From a bacterium (GTDB lineage Bacteria; JAUVQV01; DATDCY01), in NCBI GenBank assembly GCA_036524115.1, contig DATDCY010000084.1, positions 1-12,945 of the forward strand: a stretch of DNA of 12,945 bases, read 5' to 3'. Position 1 is the first letter of the stretch; each line of letters starts with the position of its first letter. Made by a program: the position numbers and the translations under genes. Shown here in pieces: positions 8,018-12,945 of the stretch. The notes under the pieces are model-generated. The model worked only from the letters and a program-made list of their open reading frames with translations. It did no database searches and was not told the DNA's origin.

Positions 8018-9307
8018 ATGGGACTGGGCCGCCGCGCCTTCGCCGCGACGCTGCTGGCGGTTCTCGCCGCGTGGGCGGCGCTGCCGTCGCTGCTCGCCGC
8101 GCAGGAGACCGTGAAGCTCGGGCTGAACTACCCGCGCACGGGGCCGTACTTCACGCAGGGCCTCGATCAGTTCCGCGCCGCGCAGATGGCGGTCGAGGAA
8201 GTCAACGCCGCCGGCGGGATCCTCGGCCGGCGGGTCGAACTGGTCTGGCGCGACTCGCAGTCGAAGGTCGACGTCACGCGCCGCAACGTGCTCGAGCTCA
8301 TCGAGCAGGAGCGCGTCGCGATGCTCTTCGGCGGCTCGGCCAGCAGCGTGGCGGTGGCCGCCGGCGAGATCGCCCAGCAGAAGGGCGTGCCGTTCTTCGG
8401 GACGCTGACCTACTCGACCGCGACGACGGGCACGGACGGGCACCGCTTCACGTTCCGCGAGTGCTACGACTCCTGGATGGGGGCCAAGGTGCTCTCGCGG
8501 TACCTGACGAAGCAGTTCGCGGGCCGGAAGTACTTCTACATCACCGCCGACTACACCTGGGGCTGGACGACCGAGGACTCGCTGCGCCGCCTGACGGGCA
8601 CCACCGACACGGCGGCGCACCCCGGGGTCAGGACGCCGTTCCCGACCGCGACCGCGAAGGATTTCCGCGCGGCGCTGGAGCGGGCCGCCGCCGCGCGCCC
8701 CGACGTGCTCGTGCTCGTGCTCTTCGGCACGGACATGGTCAACACGATCAACATGGCCAACGGCCTCGGGCTCAAGCAGGCGATGCAGATCGTGGTGCCG
8801 AACCTGACCCTCGGCATGGCGGAGGACGCGGGGCCGCAGTCGATGGCGGGGGTCCTCGGGGCGCTGCCCTGGGCGTGGAACGTGCCGTACAAGTACGGCT
8901 ACGCCGGGGGCCAGCGCTTCGTCGAGCGCTTCGCGGAGCGCTACAAGCGCTATCCCTGCACCTCGGGCGCGTCGGCGTACGTCATCGTCCAGGAGTACAA
9001 GGCGGCCGTCGAGCGCGCCGGCTCCTTCGACGGGCCGGCCGTGGTCCGCGCGCTCGAGGGGCACGCGTACACCCGGCTCAAGGACGCGCAGACCTGGCGG
9101 CCCTTCGACCACCAGTCGGTCCAGACCGTCTACGCCGTGCGCTGCAAGCCGGCGGCCGAGGTGCTGCGGGACAAGTTCAAGGAGGACTACTTCGAGATCC
9201 TCGACGCGCTGCCCGGCCAGGAGGCGGCGGTGACGCGCGAGGAGTGGCAGGCGTTGCGCGCGGCAGCGGGGAAGGCGCCGGCGCTCGAGAAGCTCCCCGG
9301 CGAATAG
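8018..9307 (+). CDS. periplasmic type-1 substrate-binding protein (LivJ/HAAT-like) in a chemosensory operon
   Basis: This 429-residue protein begins with a signal peptide (basic GRR, hydrophobic core to about residue 27, likely cleavage near LLAAQ). The RRAFA sequence weakly resembles a Tat signal. The mature part is a type-1 periplasmic binding fold: VKLGLNYPRTGPY opening, the AVEEVNAAGGILGRRVELV signature, GGSASSVAVA, KGVPFFGTLTYSTA, YFYITADYTWGW, and a late RPFDHQSVQTVY element. Relatives bind branched-chain amino acids, amides, urea or aromatic acids; the ligand cannot be read from the sequence. No permease or ATPase gene is adjacent: it lies between cheW (15 bases) and an MCP gene (30 bases). 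That suggests a sensory role, presenting ligand to the MCP periplasmic domain, rather than uptake. No lipobox Cys is seen, so it is soluble. Start ATG at 8018 follows GAGAGGGGGG. Confidence 0.92.
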   Translation: MGLGRRAFAATLLAVLAAWAALPSLLAAQETVKLGLNYPRTGPYFTQGLDQFRAAQMAVEEVNAAGGILGRRVELVWRDSQSKVDVTRRNVLELIEQERVAMLFGGSASSVAVAAGEIAQQKGVPFFGTLTYSTATTGTDGHRFTFRECYDSWMGAKVLSRYLTKQFAGRKYFYITADYTWGWTTEDSLRRLTGTTDTAAHPGVRTPFPTATAKDFRAALERAAAARPDVLVLVLFGTDMVNTINMANGLGLKQAMQIVVPNLTLGMAEDAGPQSMAGVLGALPWAWNVPYKYGYAGGQRFVERFAERYKRYPCTSGASAYVIVQEYKAAVERAGSFDGPAVVRALEGHAYTRLKDAQTWRPFDHQSVQTVYAVRCKPAAEVLRDKFKEDYFEILDALPGQEAAVTREEWQALRAAAGKAPALEKLPGE

Positions 9308-9337
9308 CCGCCGGCGGCGCGAAAGGGGGGTGCCGAG

Positions 9338-11173
9338 ATGCGGTTCAAGGTGCGAGGGCTGCGGACGATCACGGCCAAGTTCATGGCCGTCACGGTCCTG
9401 CTCACGGTGGTCCTGCTCGGGGCGCAGGGGATCTACGTCGTGCGCAGCAACAACACGCTCGCCCGCGCCATGCTGCGCGCGCGCGGCGAGGCGATGACGA
9501 GCTTCATGGAGAAGATCGGCCTGACGTACATCAGCTTCTACAACATCGCCGCGCTGGACGCGTTCGCGCAGCAGGCCGCGAAGGACCCGGAGATCGCGTT
9601 CGCGGCCTACTACGACGACAAGGGACGGCCGCTGACGCAGGACCCGGAGCACTTCAAGGAGCCGCCGCTTGCCGCCGGAATGCTGGCCTTCGAGCGCGAG
9701 ATCAAGAACGACGAGGGGCAGCTGCTGGGCCGCCTCAGGCTCCATTACGACCAGAGCGGCCTCCAGGCCGGCCTCCGCCGCGGCTACGTCACGGTCGCCG
9801 TCGGCGTGCTGCTGACCGTGCTGCTGTTCACCGCGGGGATGTACGCGCTCTCGCGCTGGGTCGTGAACCGCCCCCTGGCGCGGCTGGCGCGCACCGTCGG
9901 CACGGTCGCCGCGGGCGACCTCACGGCGCGCGCGGATGACGGCGGCGGGGACGAGATCGCCGATCTGGCGCGCGATGTCAACCGCATGATCGACGCGCTC
10001 GCGGTGCTCATCCGCCGGGTCAAGGACTCCTCGGACCGCATCGCGGAGGCCTCCAACCGGATCGCCGACACCGCGCTGCGCGTGGCCTCAGCCGCGCGCG
10101 AGACCGCGAGCACCTCCGAGCAGGCCGCCCGCCTCAACGAGTCGTCGGCGACCGCGGTCGAGGAGACCACGGCGACGATGCACGAGATGTCGACGAACAT
10201 CCAGAACGTGGCCCGCAACAGCCAGGGCCAGGCGACGGCGGTGACCCAGACCTCGGCCTCGGTCGAGCAGATGGCCGTCGCCGTCGGCCGCATCGCCGCG
10301 ACGGTGAGCGTGTTCGTCGATCTCTCGCAGCAGGCGCGCACCGCGGTCACCGACGGCCTCGGCGCGGTCGACAAGTCGGTGCGGGGGACCGACGAGATCA
10401 GTGCGGCGATCGTGCGCTCTGCGGACACGATCGGCGCGCTCGGCGGCAGGGTCGAGGACATCGGGCGGATCGTGGACGTCATCGACGAGATCGCCGAACA
10501 GACCAACCTGCTCGCGCTCAACGCGGCGATCGAGGCCGCGCGCGCGGGCGAGCACGGCCTGGGCTTCGCGGTCGTCGCCGACGAGGTCCGCAAGCTCGCG
10601 GAGCGCTCGGCGCGCTCGACGCGCGAGATCGCCGAGCTGATCTCGGGCATTCAGAAGGAGTCGCAGGCTGCGGTCCGGCTCATGGAGCGCTCGACGAGCC
10701 TCGTGGAGCGCGGCGTCGAGATGAGCCGGCAGGTGGGCGAGTCGCTGCACACGATCGAGGGGCACGTCGTGGAGGTCGACCGCTACGCCCGCGAGGTCGG
10801 GGCCGCCGTCCAGGAGCAGTCCCGCGGCAGCAGCCAGATCGCGAAGGCCGCCGAGAACCTGCGCGAGATCACGCACGAGATCAGCTCGGCGGCGGACGAG
10901 CAGGCCATGGCCGCCGAGCAGATCGTCAGGACGATGGAGCGCATGCGCGGACAGCTCCACGACGGCGCCGCCCAAGGGGCGACGCTCGCGAAGGCCGCCG
11001 ACGAGCTGCACCGCACGAGCGCGACGGACCTCTCGGAGGCCGTGACCAAGCTGCGCGAGCAGTCGGAGGAGTTCCGGGAGATCGTCGGCGCCTTCACGCT
11101 CGAGCGGGAGGCGGCGGCGGAGACGCCGGCGGCGGCCCTCGGCGGGACGCGGCGGCTCCCGCGGGCGGCGTAG
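9338..11173 (+). CDS. methyl-accepting chemotaxis protein (periplasmic sensor, HAMP, MCP signalling domain)
   Basis: The 611-residue receptor has TM1 at about 13-34, a periplasmic region of about 115 residues (35-148), TM2 at about 149-171, HAMP (about 172-224) and a long coiled-coil signalling domain. The kinase-contact tip is canonical: DEIAEQTNLLALNAAIEAAR followed by AGEHGLGFAVVADEVRKLAERS (383-424). Ala/Ser/Glu/Gln-rich helices flanking it (about 250-320 and 470-540) are the usual methylation regions. The short periplasmic domain contains IAFAAYYDDKGRPL, reminiscent of a small PAS/Cache-like sensor, but I cannot assign a family. The C-terminus ends in LGGTRRLPRAA without an NWETF-type pentapeptide, so CheR would act without a tether. 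Position directly after the binding-protein gene suggests that protein is its ligand partner. ATG 9338 is preceded by GAAAGGGGGG. Confidence 0.95.
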   Translation: MRFKVRGLRTITAKFMAVTVLLTVVLLGAQGIYVVRSNNTLARAMLRARGEAMTSFMEKIGLTYISFYNIAALDAFAQQAAKDPEIAFAAYYDDKGRPLTQDPEHFKEPPLAAGMLAFEREIKNDEGQLLGRLRLHYDQSGLQAGLRRGYVTVAVGVLLTVLLFTAGMYALSRWVVNRPLARLARTVGTVAAGDLTARADDGGGDEIADLARDVNRMIDALAVLIRRVKDSSDRIAEASNRIADTALRVASAARETASTSEQAARLNESSATAVEETTATMHEMSTNIQNVARNSQGQATAVTQTSASVEQMAVAVGRIAATVSVFVDLSQQARTAVTDGLGAVDKSVRGTDEISAAIVRSADTIGALGGRVEDIGRIVDVIDEIAEQTNLLALNAAIEAARAGEHGLGFAVVADEVRKLAERSARSTREIAELISGIQKESQAAVRLMERSTSLVERGVEMSRQVGESLHTIEGHVVEVDRYAREVGAAVQEQSRGSSQIAKAAENLREITHEISSAADEQAMAAEQIVRTMERMRGQLHDGAAQGATLAKAADELHRTSATDLSEAVTKLREQSEEFREIVGAFTLEREAAAETPAAALGGTRRLPRAA

Positions 11174-11218
11174 CGGCGGGCGGGCGGAGACGGGCGGAAA
11201 CGACGGGCGGGCGGGGCG
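11174..11218 (+). repeat. G-rich decamer repeats between the mcp and cheR
   Basis: The 45-base gap is composed of near-identical decamers, CGGGCGGAGA and CGGGCGGAAA at 11181-11200, followed by CGACGGGCGG and GCGGGG. It contains six GGG-or-longer runs, although one loop (10 bases) is longer than the usual quadruplex limit. The last G-run (GGCGGGG) serves as the ribosome-binding site of cheR. Slippage or structure in the mRNA here might tune cheR translation. Confidence 0.4.
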
Positions 11219-12061
11219 ATGCTCACGCAGGAGGAGTTCTCCCTCTTCCGGAACCTGATCTACCGGGAGTCGGGCATCTACCTGCAGGAGGGCCGGCGGG
11301 AGTTCCTGGAGTACCGGCTGCGCCGGCGCATGCAGAGCACCGGCGCGGCGAGCCCGTACTGGTACTACCGCCACCTGCTCGGGGCCCCCGAGACCGAGCT
11401 GCCGGAGCTGCTCGAGCTGCTGACGATCAACGAGACCTCGTTCTTCCGCAACCAGGCGCAGTTCGACCTGCTGCGCGAGACGGTGCTGCCGGCCCTCGCC
11501 CGCGCCAAGGCGCGCTCGCCGCTGCCGCGGCTGCGCGTCTGGTCCGCGGGCTGCTCGACCGGCGAGGAGCCCTACTCGATCGCGATGACGCTGCTCGAGC
11601 AGCTGGGGCAGCTGGGGCAGCCCGAGGGGTGGGAGCTGCGCGTCTTCGCCTCGGACCTGAACATGAGGGTCCTCGCGGCGGCGCGGCGCGGCTGCTACCA
11701 GGCCGCGCGCGTGCGCGACGGCGTCGGCGAGCCGCTGCTGCAGCGGTACTTCGAGCAGCGCGGCGAGCAGTACGCGGTGCGCGAGTCGCTGCGCCGGCTC
11801 GTGGTCTTCGACTTTCACAACCTCAAGCACGAGAACGGCCTGCGCGACCTGGACGTGATCTTCTGCCGCAACGTGCTGATCTATTTCGATCAAGAGGAGC
11901 AGCGCAAGGTAATCGACCGGTTCCACCGCAACCTGGCGCCGGGCGGGTTCCTGTTTCTCGGGCACTCCGAGAGCCTGCAAGGCGTGGACTCGCGCTTCGA
12001 GTTCGTGTTCGACCGCAAGGGCGCGGCCTACCGCAAGCCCGTGGAGGTGACGTCGTCGTGA
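11219..12061 (+). CDS. cheR: CheR chemoreceptor glutamate methyltransferase
   Basis: The 280-residue enzyme methylates receptor glutamates using S-adenosylmethionine, for adaptation. The N-terminal helical CheR_N domain (about 1-75, EEFSLFRNLIYRESGIYL) is followed by ELLELLTINETSFFRN and the Rossmann methyltransferase domain. The SAM motif is AGCSTGEEPY (110-119), then FASDLN, and DVIFCRNVLIYF (212-223), with LGHSESL near the end. Length equals the minimal E. coli type (286); no TPR or other C-terminal extension is present. The stop overlaps the GTG start of the next receiver gene (GTGA at 12058-12061), so the two are translationally coupled. Its probable substrate is the MCP encoded just upstream. 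Confidence 0.96.
   Translation: MLTQEEFSLFRNLIYRESGIYLQEGRREFLEYRLRRRMQSTGAASPYWYYRHLLGAPETELPELLELLTINETSFFRNQAQFDLLRETVLPALARAKARSPLPRLRVWSAGCSTGEEPYSIAMTLLEQLGQLGQPEGWELRVFASDLNMRVLAAARRGCYQAARVRDGVGEPLLQRYFEQRGEQYAVRESLRRLVVFDFHNLKHENGLRDLDVIFCRNVLIYFDQEEQRKVIDRFHRNLAPGGFLFLGHSESLQGVDSRFEFVFDRKGAAYRKPVEVTSS
12043..12050 (+). promoter_or_regulatory. strong ribosome-binding site inside the cheR 3' end
   Basis: GGAGGTGA is a full 8-base match to the anti-Shine-Dalgarno sequence, 7 bases before the GTG at 12058. It supports that GTG as the start of the receiver gene and shows that translation can be initiated there independently as well as by coupling. Confidence 0.6.
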
Positions 12062-12432
12062 GGATCCTGCTGGCGGAGGACGAGCGCAACTTCGGCCGTG
12101 TGCTGGAGGCGGAACTGAGCGAGATCGGGCACGAGGTCGACCTGGTGCCCGACGGCGTGGAGGCCGTGCTGCGCTGCATCGAGCGCGAGTACGACTTCGC
12201 GCTGCTGGATATCAAGATGCCGCGGCTCGACGGGATCAACGCCCTGCGCATCATCAAGCGGCTGCGCCCGGGGCTGCCGGCGATCACCTACTCGGGCAAC
12301 GCCGGCAGCGGCGAAATGGCGGAGTCGATCCGCGCCGGCGCGATCCGCTGCCTGACCAAGCCGCTGGCCATCGCGCGGCTGCGCGAGGAGATCGAGCACC
12401 ACGCGGCGCGGCGACAGGGGACGGGCCGGTGA
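12058..12432 (+). CDS. single-domain response regulator (CheY-like receiver)
   Basis: The 124-residue protein is a receiver domain alone: acidic E7-D8, phospho-acceptor D51 in FALLDIKMPRLDG, switch residue S79 in AITYSGNAG (Ser in place of the common Thr, followed by Gly) and K101 in CLTKPL. No output domain follows. Lying between cheR and cheA, it is the likely phospho-acceptor of this CheA, either as a CheY-type output to a motor or another target, or as a phosphate sink; the sequence does not tell which. It ends in a basic RRQGTGR tail. It starts with GTG within the cheR stop and its stop overlaps the cheA GTG start, in the same GTGA arrangement. The receiver resembles those of NtrC-type regulators (LLDIKMP) as much as classical CheY, so I leave the symbol blank. 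Confidence 0.88.
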   Translation: MRILLAEDERNFGRVLEAELSEIGHEVDLVPDGVEAVLRCIEREYDFALLDIKMPRLDGINALRIIKRLRPGLPAITYSGNAGSGEMAESIRAGAIRCLTKPLAIARLREEIEHHAARRQGTGR

Positions 12433-12945
12433 GCGCCCGGCTCGAGCACCTCGACGCGGAGGAGGTCCGGGAACTCCGGCGCCTGTTCCTCGCGCAGTCG
12501 GGCGAGCTGCTCGAGCAGATGCAGGAAACCCTGGTGGCGCTCGAGCGCGACGGGCTCGACGGCGAGGGCGTGCGCCTGGTGAAGCGCGCGCTGCACACGG
12601 TCAAGGGGGACGCGACGTCGATGGGCTTCGAGGCGGTCGGCCTGCTCTGCCACCGCCTCGAGGACGTGCTCGCGATCGCGGCGGCCGAGCCCACGCGTGC
12701 CGCCGCGGCCCTGGAGACGTTGTTTGCGGGAGCCGACGGCCTCGCCGCGATGCTTGCCGCCCTGGCGGCGGGAGAGGAGCCGCAGCCGCCGGCGGCGGCC
12801 GAGGAGCGCTGCGAGGCCTTTCTCATGGCCGAGCGCGCGCCGGCCGCGCGCATGGCTCCGCTCTCGCCGGAGGAGCGGCTGGAGGCGGCGGCGGCCACGG
12901 GGCGGGGGCTCGGGCTGTTCTTCGTCGAAGCCGCCGTGCACCCCG
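12429..12945 (+). CDS. cheA: CheA chemotaxis histidine kinase, N-terminal part (runs off right edge)
   Basis: The frame is open from the GTG at 12429 to the window end (172 residues seen). Residues 10-110 form an HPt (P1) domain with phospho-acceptor H56 in RALHTVKGDATSMGF. An Ala/Pro/Glu-rich linker follows, then at about 142 LSPEERLEAAAATGRGLGLFFVEAAVHP, split here as the usual entry into the domain between P1 and the kinase core of CheA. The dimerisation, ATPase and CheW-like domains must lie beyond the edge. CheA autophosphorylates in response to receptor state and passes phosphate to receivers such as the one encoded just upstream. The start overlaps the receiver stop by 4 bases (GTGA) and has AGGGGA about 9 bases upstream. 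A different HPt protein is possible in principle, but the che context makes CheA by far the most likely. Confidence 0.88.
   Translation, partial: MSARLEHLDAEEVRELRRLFLAQSGELLEQMQETLVALERDGLDGEGVRLVKRALHTVKGDATSMGFEAVGLLCHRLEDVLAIAAAEPTRAAAALETLFAGADGLAAMLAALAAGEEPQPPAAAEERCEAFLMAERAPAARMAPLSPEERLEAAAATGRGLGLFFVEAAVHP

Noticed and set aside
7307-9745. 812-codon minus-strand open frame opposite cheW, the binding protein and the MCP start
   Set aside because: It spans three clear sense genes, their gaps and the sigma-54 promoter. Its composition is typical of a shadow frame.
10088-11980. 630-codon minus-strand open frame opposite mcp and cheR
   Set aside because: Low-complexity Arg/Leu/Val/Asp-rich translation with no domain; sense genes are unambiguous.

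Overview
The window is 12.9 kb of very GC-rich bacterial DNA (third codon positions are almost always G or C). It is densely packed, with nearly all genes on the + strand. No mobile element, CRISPR array, tRNA or rRNA is visible. The gene types (NtrC-family sigma-54 regulator, a sensor kinase with periplasmic c-type heme motifs, a GAF family with Cys/His-rich signatures, a zinc-ribbon/YIP1 membrane protein, an accessory chemosensory cluster) suggest a Gram-negative of the deltaproteobacterial type (Desulfobacterota/Desulfuromonadota or relatives). That placement is inference; no marker here fixes the taxon.

Layout. (1) 1-282, minus strand: the N-terminal part of a GAF-domain protein running off the left edge, with a good sigma-70-like promoter at 316-343. 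(2) 283-573: divergent intergenic region with a dyad and a weak promoter candidate for the rightward genes. (3) 574-1353: zinc-ribbon YIP1-family membrane protein, followed by aspS (1417-3216), whose residues suggest a non-discriminating AspRS. (4) 3239-7326: an overlapping two-component pair. An NtrC-type response regulator with intact receiver, GAFTGA and Fis-type HTH is followed by a large membrane histidine kinase (TM, two CxxCH heme motifs, TM, HAMP, GAF, PAS, PAS, HisKA, HATPase). (5) 7327-7519: a regulatory region with two tandem 17-bp dyads of the form TCGGGC-N5-GCCYGA, centres 20 bp apart, about 54-97 bp upstream of a near-consensus sigma-54 (-24/-12) promoter. (6) 7520 to the right edge: a chemosensory operon cheW, periplasmic type-1 substrate-binding protein, methyl-accepting chemotaxis protein, cheR, single-domain receiver, and cheA (truncated at the window end).

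How the parts may work together. The most interesting reading, which is inference, is a two-tier sensory system. A heme-c, probably redox or gas-responsive kinase phosphorylates an NtrC-type activator. The activator binds the tandem dyads and switches on a sigma-54-dependent chemosensory operon. That operon carries its own periplasmic binding protein with no transporter genes beside it, so the binding protein probably serves as ligand receptor for the neighbouring MCP rather than for import. CheR, a receiver and CheA would complete the signalling path. CheB, CheD and other output proteins, if present, lie beyond the right edge. Three gene junctions (3239-gene/kinase, cheR/receiver, receiver/cheA) use the same 4-base GTGA start-stop overlap.
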